From assembly GCA_023381515.1 (NCBI GenBank), contig JAMCQI010000039.1:3668-67667 (forward strand): a stretch of 64,000 nucleotides of DNA, written 5' to 3'. Positions 1 through 8,321 of the stretch are shown in pieces; the first letter of the stretch is position 1, and each line of letters opens with the position of its first letter. The stretch is from Chloroflexota bacterium. Lineage in GTDB: Bacteria; Chloroflexota; Anaerolineae; UBA4142. Made by a program: the position numbers and the translations under genes. The notes under the pieces are model-generated. The model was not told the origin of the DNA, ran no database searches, and saw only the letters and a list, made by a program, of their open reading frames with translations.

Positions 1-1184
1 GAGCCCGGCTGCTCTACAGGACCACTGATACGCTGAGCTCGAGCACTAGCTATGCGCCGATCCTGGAGGCCATGCTGGAGGCTGGTGTCAAGGGCCTACC
101 GCAGAGCCGCCGAGAAGACGGATTGCCCATCGGCATCGCGCTTTTCTTTGAAAGCGAAAACGCAGATAATCCACTGCGAGTCACCGCATCGAAGCATCTG
201 AGCCGCCGCGACTGTGAGGTTACGATTCCTGGGAAGGCAGGCGCGGTCGCCGAGAGCTTGCAGACCGGCAACCCTGTTATATCGGATGATGTGAGGCAGG
301 ATCCAGAGTTGATGCTTTTTCCCGAAATGGCCCGCTGTCGGAGCGCTCTCTGTCTTCCGCTTCAGGCAGGGTTGGAGCAATATGGGGTCGTCGTTCTGGC
401 TAGCCCAGCTCCGCGCCGCCCTTCTCCCGAGCATCTGGAGCTGATGCGCGCCTTTACCAATCAAGCTGCCATCGCGTTCCAGAACGCAAAATTGTATCAG
501 AACCTCCGCGCGGAGCATGATCAGACTTTGCGCAGCGACAATGAAATGCGCCAAAAACTGGCGCGCGATTTGCATGACGGTCCAACGCAAAAGATCTCCG
601 GGCTGGTCATGCAGCTCGATTATATCTCGCGCCTGTTGGACCGGAACCCGACGGAAGCCAAAGCTGAAGTCAAAAAGGCGCACGCGGTGGCCCAGCAGAC
701 CGTCAAGGAAATCCGCACCTCTCTCTTTTCTCTAAGGCCATTGTCGCTAGAAACCAAGGGGTTGTCCACAGCACTGGAGCAGTTCTGCCAGCGCTTACAG
801 GAAAACGAAAACGTCCCTATTCAAATCGACCCGGGCAAGTTTGGGAGCGAATTGGACGGTAACATTGCGGCGACAGTCTTTGCTATCATTGACGAGGCGG
901 TCAACAACGCGCGCAAGCACGCGCCCGGTGCTCCCATCCACGTACGAGTGACCCGTCAGAAGAACGCTCTCCTCGCGGTGGTCCAAGACCAGGGGCCGGG
1001 GTTTGATCTCCACAAAGTCGTGAGCTCATACGACGAGCGGTCCAGTCTCGGGCTACAAAATATGAAAGAACGAGCCAAGCTGATCGACGGCGAGCTCAGA
1101 ATCGACTCTGAACTGGGGCGAGGAACCCGTATCACTCTTGTGGTTCCCTTGCCTCAGCCCATTGCCCCTGGATCAGAGCCGTGA
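1..1184 (+). CDS. Sensor histidine kinase, NarL/HisKA_3 type (5' end outside window)
   Basis: The reading frame is open from base 3, upstream of the first ATG at 72, so the start lies outside the window. The visible N-terminus (LLYRTTDTLSSS) looks like the helix that leads into a GAF domain. A GAF-like domain follows, ending near residue 145 (numbering from the ATG at 72). A HisKA_3 dimerisation and phosphoacceptor segment comes next, with LHDGPTQ and phospho-His at about residue 168. The HATPase_c domain shows the N box (EAVNNARKH), G1 (DQGPGFD) and G2 (GLQNMKERA). This is a cytoplasmic signalling kinase that would phosphorylate a LuxR-type response regulator; none is visible here. The stop overlaps the GTG start of the next gene, suggesting translational coupling. 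The input signal cannot be deduced. Confidence 0.9.
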   Translation, partial: ARLLYRTTDTLSSSTSYAPILEAMLEAGVKGLPQSRREDGLPIGIALFFESENADNPLRVTASKHLSRRDCEVTIPGKAGAVAESLQTGNPVISDDVRQDPELMLFPEMARCRSALCLPLQAGLEQYGVVVLASPAPRRPSPEHLELMRAFTNQAAIAFQNAKLYQNLRAEHDQTLRSDNEMRQKLARDLHDGPTQKISGLVMQLDYISRLLDRNPTEAKAEVKKAHAVAQQTVKEIRTSLFSLRPLSLETKGLSTALEQFCQRLQENENVPIQIDPGKFGSELDGNIAATVFAIIDEAVNNARKHAPGAPIHVRVTRQKNALLAVVQDQGPGFDLHKVVSSYDERSSLGLQNMKERAKLIDGELRIDSELGRGTRITLVVPLPQPIAPGSEP

Positions 1185-1948
1185 CCCTCTCGGATCTCCT
1201 CTTTGCGCTCCCACCACGCCGTGCTCTGGCAATTGCGATAGGCTTGTCCATCGTGGTGTATGCCCTGGCATCCAACATGGCTTGGGTGAATGACCACCAG
1301 CTCAGCGCGCGCCTCAGCCGGTTCGCCAGCCGCCAACAATCCAAGTGGCCCGCTGTCGTCCTGAAGGAGGGGTTAAGGTGGCTATACTATATCGGCACGC
1401 CCTACACCACCCTGATACTTGGCTACAATACGGTAAGGGCGCTGGGGGTCTGGAACCTCGACTGGTTCGATTCGCTTGCCTGGATGGCAGCGATCGGCCT
1501 GGGCGCGACGTTCGTGCTGACTTGGGTATGGCGGCCCTATGCTCGCACGGAGCATGTGGCTGCGGTGGACGAGAGTAAGTGGAATTGGGCCCGCCACATT
1601 ATCGAACTGATCTACCAACAGGCCCATTGGGCATTCTACCGCAGCGGCCCTATTCTGTGGCTGGGGGATGTCTACTGGGGGAGTTTTCTGGGACTAGGCT
1701 TGTCGCTCTTGGAAGGTTGGAGCAATCCGAACGTTCGGAGTAGCTTGCGCGACACGGCACGGGCAGATGCTCCGCTCTGGACAGGTAGTATTGCAATCAT
1801 AACGACGGTTCTCTTCATATACACCCAGAACCTTTACTACTGCCTGGCAATCCATCTTTTCCTCGACCAAGGACTCCGCGTCGTCATTGGTTTTCCCCGC
1901 GCAACGGCCGCAGAGCCGGCCCCGCCCTTGGACGCCGATTCAGAGTGA
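1181..1948 (+). CDS. Multi-pass membrane protein of unknown function
   Basis: I do not recognise the family. The 255-residue protein has several hydrophobic stretches: about 12-30, 65-85, 95-115, 160-185 and 205-235. It ends in an acidic tail. The C-terminal segment with an AIHLFLDQGLR motif loosely recalls CPBP-type intramembrane proteases, but the glutamate motif of that family is not evident, so no function is claimed. The GTG start at 1181 overlaps the stop of the histidine kinase by four bases, so the two are almost certainly co-translated. The membrane protein could be the partner or output of that signalling gene (inference). A terminator-like hairpin follows it. Confidence 0.6.
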   Translation: MTLSDLLFALPPRRALAIAIGLSIVVYALASNMAWVNDHQLSARLSRFASRQQSKWPAVVLKEGLRWLYYIGTPYTTLILGYNTVRALGVWNLDWFDSLAWMAAIGLGATFVLTWVWRPYARTEHVAAVDESKWNWARHIIELIYQQAHWAFYRSGPILWLGDVYWGSFLGLGLSLLEGWSNPNVRSSLRDTARADAPLWTGSIAIITTVLFIYTQNLYYCLAIHLFLDQGLRVVIGFPRATAAEPAPPLDADSE

Positions 1949-1962
1949 GTCGCCCTCATGTC

Positions 1963-1995
1963 CCCGCCCCCTGCCAGGGAGCGGGTTTTTCTTTT
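1963..1995 (+). terminator. Rho-independent terminator after the kinase/membrane protein pair
   Basis: A 10-bp stem (1963-1972 with 1976-1985, one mismatch) has a 3-base loop and is followed by TTTTTCTTTT. It sits 15 bases after the stop of the membrane protein on the same strand. Confidence 0.8.
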
Positions 1996-2008
1996 CCGCT
2001 GTTCGGAT

Positions 2009-2272
2009 CTATTTGATCACAAAGGAGAGGACGATCAAAACGACGAAGAAAAAGCCAGCAAAAAGCGCAATCCGTCTCAAGTCCCCGTAGATGTGAGAAT
2101 AATCAAAAGTCAGAGGGTTGACCCCGCGCGTGGTAGGCACTGTCGGACGCATACGCACGACGGGTTCTTGCACAGGAATGGGTCCTTCCTCTACGGTCTC
2201 CTGGACGGCGGGTGCGGGCGCGGTTCGCCGCATCGCGGCGCGTTGCCTCATTCGACGTGTTTTTTTGGGCAT
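2009..2272 (-). CDS. Small single-pass membrane protein
   Basis: This 87-residue protein has a strongly basic N-terminus (KKTRRMRQRAAMRR), a Pro/Val-rich middle and one hydrophobic segment at the very C-terminus (about 68-86), so it looks like a tail-anchored membrane protein. It lies 60 bases downstream of the sortase gene on the same strand and may belong to its transcript. Similar short basic one-TM proteins occur in Chloroflexota, but no named family or function is recognised. Low-complexity composition makes this a less certain gene than its neighbours. Confidence 0.55.
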   Translation of the reverse strand: MPKKTRRMRQRAAMRRTAPAPAVQETVEEGPIPVQEPVVRMRPTVPTTRGVNPLTFDYSHIYGDLRRIALFAGFFFVVLIVLSFVIK

Positions 2273-2332
2273 AGGTCCTCCTGAATGATTGATGAAAATT
2301 CCATAAACTTTTTACGAACTAAATCGGCGCCT

Positions 2333-3208
2333 TCACTGGCTAAGCTCGCCGATGACGACCAACCGTTGCGTGTCGACACGGTAGGGTGTGCATGTGATCA
2401 GAGTGATGATCGGACTGTTGGATGGGGAGAGGACCGACAGATCATTTGGGTCCACCACCCGCTTGGTTTTGACGATATACTTGAACGCATTCGCCCCGCT
2501 GTATACGGCGATTTCCTGGCCGGGTTCGAGCCGTTCCAAGTCGCGAAATGGTTCTCCGTAAACATCGTTATGCCCCGACAGGACCAAGTTGCCGCGCTCT
2601 CCAGGGTTAGCCGAGCCAACACGGTGACCGATCCCCTGCTTCAACTCTTCCCAGCTGTCCCCCTCCACGACCGGCCAATCGACGTTGATGGACGGTATCG
2701 TGATGCGGGTCGGCGAGCGCGGCCCGGGAGTCGGGACGGGAATGCTAGCGACCGTTTCCAGTCGCACGCCGAGCGCCGCGGGCGCGGATTCAGGTGGTGA
2801 CGAACTCCCCGGTAGTTCGCTCGAAGCCTTCGAAGGTGGGTACGAGCTGCCCGGCAGCTGTTGGTTGGTCAATGGCATGGAAGCCAGGGCGGTCTGACGC
2901 GCCTGGACGACTTCGTCGTTCAGGGTCTGAAGGCTCGTGAGCGACCCGATCGCGATCGCGACGAGTGCGATGATGGCGGCGAGTTCGATTCCGAGCAGCA
3001 CCCGGTCCTTCCAATCTCGCATCGCTCGAAAGGGCCATAGGCGCCGCGACTTGACCGGGTTCTCGCGTGCCATGATTGTGATGGGACGAAAGTGAATTCC
3101 ACTCGGCCGATCGGCAAACTGGCGCGCGCGCTCCACGCGCCGGCGCTGCTCAACAGCCGCTTCGAGCTCATCTAGCGTCAGGTCGTCGACACTGCGTGAA
3201 TCACCCAT
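2333..3208 (-). CDS. Sortase family transpeptidase
   Basis: Sortases cleave a C-terminal sorting motif on exported proteins and join the threonine or equivalent to a cell-surface acceptor. The 291-residue protein has a long cytoplasmic N-terminus, one transmembrane helix (about 71-90), a Pro/Ser-rich linker carrying LPGSS twice, and a C-terminal sortase domain from about 165. The catalytic triad is visible: His213 (LSGHNDVYG), Cys273 (LITCTPY) and Arg282 (DTQRLVV). The TCTPY...R signature resembles class C and E sortases, so the class is left open. The start overlaps the end of the M3 peptidase gene by 8 bases. No classical LPXTG substrate gene was found in the window; the beta-helix protein at 43102 ends in LPLITR, which is not an LPXTG signal. 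Confidence 0.9.
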   Translation of the reverse strand: MGDSRSVDDLTLDELEAAVEQRRRVERARQFADRPSGIHFRPITIMARENPVKSRRLWPFRAMRDWKDRVLLGIELAAIIALVAIAIGSLTSLQTLNDEVVQARQTALASMPLTNQQLPGSSYPPSKASSELPGSSSPPESAPAALGVRLETVASIPVPTPGPRSPTRITIPSINVDWPVVEGDSWEELKQGIGHRVGSANPGERGNLVLSGHNDVYGEPFRDLERLEPGQEIAVYSGANAFKYIVKTKRVVDPNDLSVLSPSNSPIITLITCTPYRVDTQRLVVIGELSQ

Positions 3209-4910
3209 CTCGGTCCAGAGTACTGATCGTCTCCTCTGCTAACGCGACCACCGCCCCGAGCGTATCGGCGTCGAAAGCGAACCGCGCCCCCGCCGTCGAA
3301 TAGAGGTCGGGCAGAGAGATCGTCCCGCCCAGCGCGAGGGCCCGCCGATAATCGGCGACGGCCTTTCCCTGATTCTTCAAGGCATTCGCCCAAATCTGCA
3401 TCGCCCCCAGTTGCGCCAGACCATATTCAATGTAGTAAAAGGGATAGCGAAAAATATGGAGCTTGCGGTGCCAGCCTGTCATCATCAAAGGGTCTAGACC
3501 GCTCCAGTCCACGCCGGCCATAAAACGTTCCCACTGTCCCGCCCACTCGGCATCACATTCGTCAGGGTCCAGTGCAAGTCTTGGATTCAAATAGACCCAA
3601 TGCTGAAAGGCGTCCACCACTGCCATGTATGGCCAAAAAAGGATGTTCTTTTCGAGCAGCTCGGTGCGAGCTTGGGCCGCTTGCTGCTGTGTGTACGCGC
3701 CGCCTTGACCGCTGGAGAAGAAGGGCGTTGCGAGCAATTCCATGCTCATCGACGCAACTTCGGAGAACTCTGCGCCTACCTCGCGCTGGTACGAGTAGGG
3801 CAGGCTATTCCGCTCAAAGGTGTGAAATGCGTGTCCGCTTTCATGAAGGATCGACTGCAAGTCGTCGTGCAGGCCTACGGCATTGGCAAAGACGAACGGC
3901 CTTTTTGACATCGGGAAAGATGTGCAGAATGCCCCGGGCGCCTTGTTCTTTCGGTTTTCGAGGTCCAAGAGCGATTCGCGTACCATTATATCAAAGTAAT
4001 CACCCAATTGCGAATCTACACGATGAAAGATGGACCCGGCGATGGTTTCGAGCTGCTGGGCTGTGTCAAACGGCCTCAGCGGCTGACGCCCAAAGGGATC
4101 CACGTCGAGATCCCAAGGCCGCAACGTGTCCAGGCCCAGGCGCTCCCGCCTTCTCTCGTACAAGCGTTTTGCGGCCGGCACCACAACTACTTCTATCGCG
4201 TGATGAAAACGGACACAATCGTCGGGTGTGTAATCAAACCGATGAAGCTGCTGCCACCGGTATTCCCGATAGTTGCCCTTGTCGGCATTCGCCGACTGCT
4301 TTAGGCGCAGAGCGAGAAGCCTTTGCCACAGATCGTTAATGGCCGCTCTATCGGCGAGTTGGCGTTCCCCGGCCATTCTCCAAGCTTGCTCGCGGGTGCC
4401 CCGGTTCGTGTCATAAAAGACGGGCCGTAGTTGCGATATGGTCCTCTCCTTGCCTTCCCATTGGACCGTCTGCCGGCTGATAATCTTGTTGTATTCACCA
4501 GCCAGCTTTTGCTCTTCGCTTTCGAGAGGGAGGTTCGCTTCGCGAAAGATCTCGGCCTCGACGCGCATTTTTCGCAGAGGCAATTCGAAACCGGCCGGTT
4601 CGAGTCCGCTCGCCAGGAGCTTTTCCTTTAGCTTCTGCTCTGCAGCCTGTGCTGCTGGATATATCTGGTCCAAGAACGCATAAAGCCGTTCCTCGGCTGC
4701 CCGATCCGCGGTATCTATCGTCGTGGCAAGTTGCAAGCGTGAATATATCTCGCTTACGCGGTCATCCAGCGCGGTCCAGTCCTTCAGCCACCCGTCCATG
4801 TTTCCCGAGTTCAATCGTTGTGCAGCGAGATCCTGATAACAAGGCTCTATTTCCGGCCAGGTCCACCTCATCAAAGTCGATACATCTTGAGGTAATGAAT
4901 CAAGCATCAT
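3201..4910 (-). CDS. M3 family oligoendopeptidase
   Basis: This is a zinc metallopeptidase of the thimet oligopeptidase/PepF group, cutting short peptides in the cytoplasm. The zinc motif HESGH is present with His356, Glu357 and His360, and the third ligand region (GAEFSEVASMSMELL) follows about 25 residues later. The length of 569 residues fits M3B oligoendopeptidases. The ATG at 4910 has a GAGGAG ribosome-binding site just upstream. The coding sequence begins directly after a broken FAD-oxidoreductase gene and ends overlapping the sortase start, so peptidase and sortase are co-transcribed. A large set of open frames on the opposite strand here is only a coding shadow. Confidence 0.93.
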   Translation of the reverse strand: MMLDSLPQDVSTLMRWTWPEIEPCYQDLAAQRLNSGNMDGWLKDWTALDDRVSEIYSRLQLATTIDTADRAAEERLYAFLDQIYPAAQAAEQKLKEKLLASGLEPAGFELPLRKMRVEAEIFREANLPLESEEQKLAGEYNKIISRQTVQWEGKERTISQLRPVFYDTNRGTREQAWRMAGERQLADRAAINDLWQRLLALRLKQSANADKGNYREYRWQQLHRFDYTPDDCVRFHHAIEVVVVPAAKRLYERRRERLGLDTLRPWDLDVDPFGRQPLRPFDTAQQLETIAGSIFHRVDSQLGDYFDIMVRESLLDLENRKNKAPGAFCTSFPMSKRPFVFANAVGLHDDLQSILHESGHAFHTFERNSLPYSYQREVGAEFSEVASMSMELLATPFFSSGQGGAYTQQQAAQARTELLEKNILFWPYMAVVDAFQHWVYLNPRLALDPDECDAEWAGQWERFMAGVDWSGLDPLMMTGWHRKLHIFRYPFYYIEYGLAQLGAMQIWANALKNQGKAVADYRRALALGGTISLPDLYSTAGARFAFDADTLGAVVALAEETISTLDRDG

Positions 4911-4925
4911 ACGCTCCTCAAGCGG

Positions 4926-5271
4926 CTACCCGTCCCTTTTTGGCATGTTCCGCAATGCCGAGTGAGTGGGCCACTCCCGCGCGCTCTCTTTCCCCTTGAG
5001 CATTGCCAGGACGCCGAGACCAAGCCCAATGATGGTCATGGCAACGGACTCGTTCCGATCGCTCGCGCCGTACCCGATTACTTCACTTTCGAGCACGGCG
5101 GCCTTGAGCCCAGGGTCAGCTCCGCGCAGATACTACGCAACCGACAACCCAGTGAATCCTCCGCCCACGATGGCGACTTTAGCCTCTTGGTCTCCTGGCA
5201 AAGGGTCTTTGGCACACAAAGGCCCGTAGGTTGGCAGCCAAAAGGCTCACATCCGAATGATCGCTGCGCAT
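4926..5271 (-). pseudogene. Degenerate FAD-dependent oxidoreductase (DAO family), N-terminal remnant
   Basis: Reading the minus strand from an ATG at 5271 gives MRSDHSDVS. After a one-base shift near 5245 the frame continues as FWLPTYGPL, an acidic linker, then KVAIVGGGFTGLS, a textbook GxGxxG dinucleotide-binding strand-turn-helix. An in-frame TAG follows just after that (near 5135). The same frame then resumes with YLRGADPGLKAAVLESEVIG, and continues to a stop at 4926-4928. The order matches the first 110 or so residues of D-amino-acid-oxidase-like flavoenzymes. At least one frameshift, one nonsense codon and loss of the rest of the gene mark it as dead. It fills the space between murJ and the M3 peptidase. 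Confidence 0.85.
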
Positions 5272-5333
5272 CGCCGTCCTGCTTGGGTCGGGATCGGCGC
5301 ACCACTGGCATTATACCCTCAAGGTCGAACGCG

Positions 5334-6992
5334 TCAAGCAACGCGCCAACGCGACATTGCGATTTGGAGGACGCGCCCGCCCTCTTCCAGCCGCAACGCC
5401 CAGGCCAACAACGCGTATGTCAACAACCCGGCGAGGCCAGGGACAAGCACGCGCGCCCAAGTCGAAACGGTCATTTGGTCGGATAGGCCGAGGATGCCTG
5501 CTGCCACGAGGCCCATCAGGGCAGAAGCAGCCAACATTTTGCCCACCGCGGACAGGATTACCTTTGGATTCAAATCCGCAAGGCGAGTCTGAGTCAGCCA
5601 GAGCATGATGAGCGCGTGCCCGGTTAACTGCGCAGAATTTGCGAGCACAAGGCCAATCATCCCGTGGGAGTGGACGAGGGCAAGGGCAACAACCAGATAG
5701 ATGGCAACTCCGGCGAACGCGACGAGGTTCGGCGTGACCGTGTTCTTGCGAGCATAAAAAGCAAAGACGAGTGGCTGATCGACGGCGGCGAAGGGGAGAC
5801 CGATCAAATAGAACCGCAAGGCCATTGCCGTCCAATAGGTATCATTCGCCGTAAATGCCCCGTGCTCAAACAGGAGCGCAACTATGGGGTGGGCCAGCAC
5901 GAAAAGACCGACGGCGGCCGGAAGGATGAGAAAGAGAACGAGCCTCAAACCAAAAACTAACGTCCTTTGGAATTCCGCGGAAGGCGCAACGGTGTCAGAG
6001 AGCCCGGCGCCGCCGTCTTCCTTGCGCTCATGGGCGGCTTGTGTTTGCCGGCTCAGCTGGGGCAGAATCGCGAATGCGATCGCGGTTCCTACCAAGCCCA
6101 GGGGAAACTGGATGAGAACCGTCGCGTCTGTCATCCAGGCGAGGGACTGTGGACCGGTAAAGGAAGCCAGATTTCGATCGATGGCGACCCCCACCACACC
6201 GATTCCCAGACCTCCTACCACTGGCACGTAGAGTTTCACAATTCGGCGCAGAGCGGGATGCGCAAGGTCCACTTTAAAGTGATAGCGCATGTCTCTGAGA
6301 CCAGGTACCTGCAATAGAACCTGGAGCGCAGATCCAACGAGGATGCCGACAATCAGACTGGTGATGCCGAGAACCGGAGTCAGTGCGAGGGCGACGACGA
6401 CAATACCGACGTTGTAGGCTGCCGTCGTAAAAGCCGGAAAAGTAAAGCGCTTGAGCGCATACAGCAAACCGGTGATGATGCCCGACATGCCAAGAAAAAA
6501 AACGGCTGGAAGAATCAGGCGGATCATTTGGACGGCGGCACTCTGGAGCGAAGGGTCATAACCGGCGCCGAGAATCCAGACCAGCTGAGGGGCAAAAAGC
6601 TCGAGGAGGAGAACGGTGGCGGCGAGCCCAACGGCAATCACATTGATCACAATACTCGCCACCTGCCACAACTCATCTCTGTCTGCACGATCGGCGAGGT
6701 CCGAAAAGAGGGGAACGAGCGCGGCGCTTACCATCCCGCCAACCAGAAAATCGTAAAGCGTCTGGATGATAGTCGCCGCAACTCTAAAGACGCTCACGTA
6801 GCCGGTGGCGCCGAACAAGGACGCGATCACAGTCTCGCGCACGAGCCCGAACACACGGCTGGCCACATTTCCGACGCCGATGATGGCAGCGGCCGTCACA
6901 AGGCCGCCTTGGGCCACGTCAGCTGCCGCTTGTGTGCCCGCGACAGGGGGCTCTACTTGCCCCTCCTCGACGAGTGCGGGCTCAATCGCCAT
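5334..6992 (-). CDS. murJ: Lipid II flippase MurJ
   Basis: MurJ moves the peptidoglycan precursor lipid II across the cytoplasmic membrane. The 552-residue protein is hydrophobic throughout with about 14 predicted membrane segments. It has the MviN N-terminal signature (GNVASRVFGLVRETVIASLFG) and the following segment with VFRVAATIIQTLYDFLVGG. Length and layout match the family. Its start overlaps the 3' end of ttuA by 11 bases, so it belongs to the ttuB-ttuA-murJ transcript. A wall-synthesis flippase with MltG and LspA elsewhere in the window indicates a peptidoglycan-containing envelope. Confidence 0.93.
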   Translation of the reverse strand: MAIEPALVEEGQVEPPVAGTQAAADVAQGGLVTAAAIIGVGNVASRVFGLVRETVIASLFGATGYVSVFRVAATIIQTLYDFLVGGMVSAALVPLFSDLADRADRDELWQVASIVINVIAVGLAATVLLLELFAPQLVWILGAGYDPSLQSAAVQMIRLILPAVFFLGMSGIITGLLYALKRFTFPAFTTAAYNVGIVVVALALTPVLGITSLIVGILVGSALQVLLQVPGLRDMRYHFKVDLAHPALRRIVKLYVPVVGGLGIGVVGVAIDRNLASFTGPQSLAWMTDATVLIQFPLGLVGTAIAFAILPQLSRQTQAAHERKEDGGAGLSDTVAPSAEFQRTLVFGLRLVLFLILPAAVGLFVLAHPIVALLFEHGAFTANDTYWTAMALRFYLIGLPFAAVDQPLVFAFYARKNTVTPNLVAFAGVAIYLVVALALVHSHGMIGLVLANSAQLTGHALIMLWLTQTRLADLNPKVILSAVGKMLAASALMGLVAAGILGLSDQMTVSTWARVLVPGLAGLLTYALLAWALRLEEGGRVLQIAMSRWRVA

Positions 6993-7995
6993 TGGGTGCC
7001 GAAGTGATCGTCATTTCAGTATCTGTTTCATTTTGCGATCCTTGCGACGCGTCGGAAAGAGGGACCCCGTCTGAAAGGGAAATGTCCCACATCCGGCAAA
7101 AGGCGCAGCGCCCGGGTGCGCTCGTGGGCTGTCCGCAGACCTCGCATTCGTGCAGTTTTTCTCGATCATTCGCTTGCTCAAACAGCCCGTTTTGGCGGGC
7201 GCGCAGGAATTCCAGGTAAAACCCTAGCTTGGCTCCGGGCGACTGGGCCTCGAGCTGATTCAAGAGTGTCTTGTAGAAATTGGTTAGGTTGCCTGCCGCG
7301 TGAGGGCATTCGACATAGATGTAATCGATGCCGCGCACGAGGGCATAGGTCGCCGTCTCGCGCTCGTAAAATCGACAGAAAGGCTTTGCCTTTTTCGCCA
7401 GTCCTGAATCAGAGGGGGGCAAGACCGGCGCCTGGCGCGCTAGATATCCGGCCTGCCACCGAAGAGTATTCTGCATGAGGACCGCGACTTCATCGTCCAA
7501 ATTATGCCCTGTTGCGAGCACAGCATAGCCGTTGCGCGCGGCCACGCGGTTCATGACGTAACGCTTGGTCAGGCCGCACGCCGCGCACGGCTTGCCGTGG
7601 CCGCGTGTTTTCTCATGTGCGATTTCAGGGATCGACTTCCCGTAGGTTCCTTTAATATCGACGACGTGAAGCGTTGACTCGGGATAGCGAGCAGCAAAAG
7701 AACGCGTTTTTTCTAGCGATTGGTCCGAGTAGGGAATCTTGTCGTTGATGCCCAACCCGATATACAGGGCATCGGCTCGGTAGCCCAACCGGACCAGCGC
7801 CTCCCAAAGAGACAACGAATCCTTGCCGCCGCTGACGGCGACAAGAACGCGGTCTTGCTTGGAGAACATCCGATATTTCTCAATGGTCCGGTCCGTCTGT
7901 GATAGAAACCACTCATCATAGTGCTCGCCGCACAATGCGAGCTTGTGCTGGCGCATATTGATGATTGCTGCATCACCACATTTTCTGCAACGCAT
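6982..7995 (-). CDS. ttuA: tRNA 2-thiolation enzyme, TtuA/Ncs6 family
   Basis: TtuA makes 2-thio(ribo)thymidine at position 54 of tRNA in Thermus, using sulfur carried by TtuB. Visible features: an N-terminal zinc site (Cys3, Cys6, Cys22, His25), the PP-loop ATP motif VSGGKDS at about 54-60, Cys136, Cys139 and Cys229 in the positions that hold the [4Fe-4S] cluster in Thermus TtuA, and a C-terminal zinc ribbon (CEVCG...CAFC). The last 25 or so residues are a polar tail. It lies 47 bases downstream of a ubiquitin-like carrier gene ending in Gly-Gly, the expected partner. The related TtcA and Ncs6/CTU1 enzymes thiolate other positions; the pairing with TtuB favours TtuA. Confidence 0.88.
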   Translation of the reverse strand: MRCRKCGDAAIINMRQHKLALCGEHYDEWFLSQTDRTIEKYRMFSKQDRVLVAVSGGKDSLSLWEALVRLGYRADALYIGLGINDKIPYSDQSLEKTRSFAARYPESTLHVVDIKGTYGKSIPEIAHEKTRGHGKPCAACGLTKRYVMNRVAARNGYAVLATGHNLDDEVAVLMQNTLRWQAGYLARQAPVLPPSDSGLAKKAKPFCRFYERETATYALVRGIDYIYVECPHAAGNLTNFYKTLLNQLEAQSPGAKLGFYLEFLRARQNGLFEQANDREKLHECEVCGQPTSAPGRCAFCRMWDISLSDGVPLSDASQGSQNETDTEMTITSAPNGD

Positions 7996-8042
7996 CCCTC
8001 ACCCCACTCGACCTAATGAACCAATGCCTGTTTTCGAATCCG

Positions 8043-8231
8043 CTACCCGCCCGAGACGACGGCTACAAGCTTGACGTGGTCCTCCTCCTTGAGAACAACG
8101 TCATCCGTGGAGAGTTTACCGTTAACGACGACGAGTACACTCTCCGGATCGATCCCGATTCTCTTGACGGCATCGCGGGCGGTTATGCCACCCTTGATCT
8201 CCCATTTCTTGTCTCGAAAGGTGATTTCCAT
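8043..8231 (-). CDS. ttuB: Ubiquitin-like sulfur carrier, TtuB/ThiS/MoaD type
   Basis: This 62-residue protein has the beta-grasp pattern of ThiS/MoaD carriers and ends in SGG, the C-terminal diglycine that is adenylated and thiocarboxylated. The neighbouring ttuA identifies the likely acceptor pathway (tRNA s2T54). A longer frame can be opened upstream from a TTG at 8270, but that extra segment overlaps the -10 and -35 boxes at 8242-8270, so the ATG at 8231 is chosen. No E1-like activating enzyme or cysteine desulfurase is visible in the window. It heads the ttuB-ttuA-murJ operon. Confidence 0.85.
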   Translation of the reverse strand: MEITFRDKKWEIKGGITARDAVKRIGIDPESVLVVVNGKLSTDDVVLKEEDHVKLVAVVSGG

Positions 8232-8241
8232 AACAAAGGTG

Positions 8242-8270
8242 ATTCTACAACATTTGGGACAGAGGGTCAA
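8242..8270 (-). promoter_or_regulatory. Promoter of ttuB-ttuA-murJ
   Basis: On the minus strand TTGACC (8270-8265) and TAGAAT (8247-8242) are separated by 17 bases. The predicted start of transcription is about 8235, only about four bases before the ATG at 8231, and no Shine-Dalgarno sequence precedes that ATG, so the mRNA is probably leaderless. Confidence 0.7.
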
Positions 8271-8271
8271 T

Positions 8272-8300
8272 CAAACGAAACGGCGGACGTTTGTCCGCCG
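8272..8300 (-). terminator. Terminator of the first glutamine synthetase gene
   Basis: An 8-bp perfect stem (8281-8288 with 8293-8300) with a 4-base loop is followed on the minus strand by TTTCGTTT. It lies 21 bases after the stop of the gene at 8322. Confidence 0.75.
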
Positions 8301-8321
8301 CCAGCTAGGAGTCCGTTCTGC

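Noticed and set aside
3572..4339. Long plus-strand open frame opposite the M3 peptidase
   Set aside because: It is a coding shadow of the peptidase; composition and lack of a ribosome-binding site argue against a gene.
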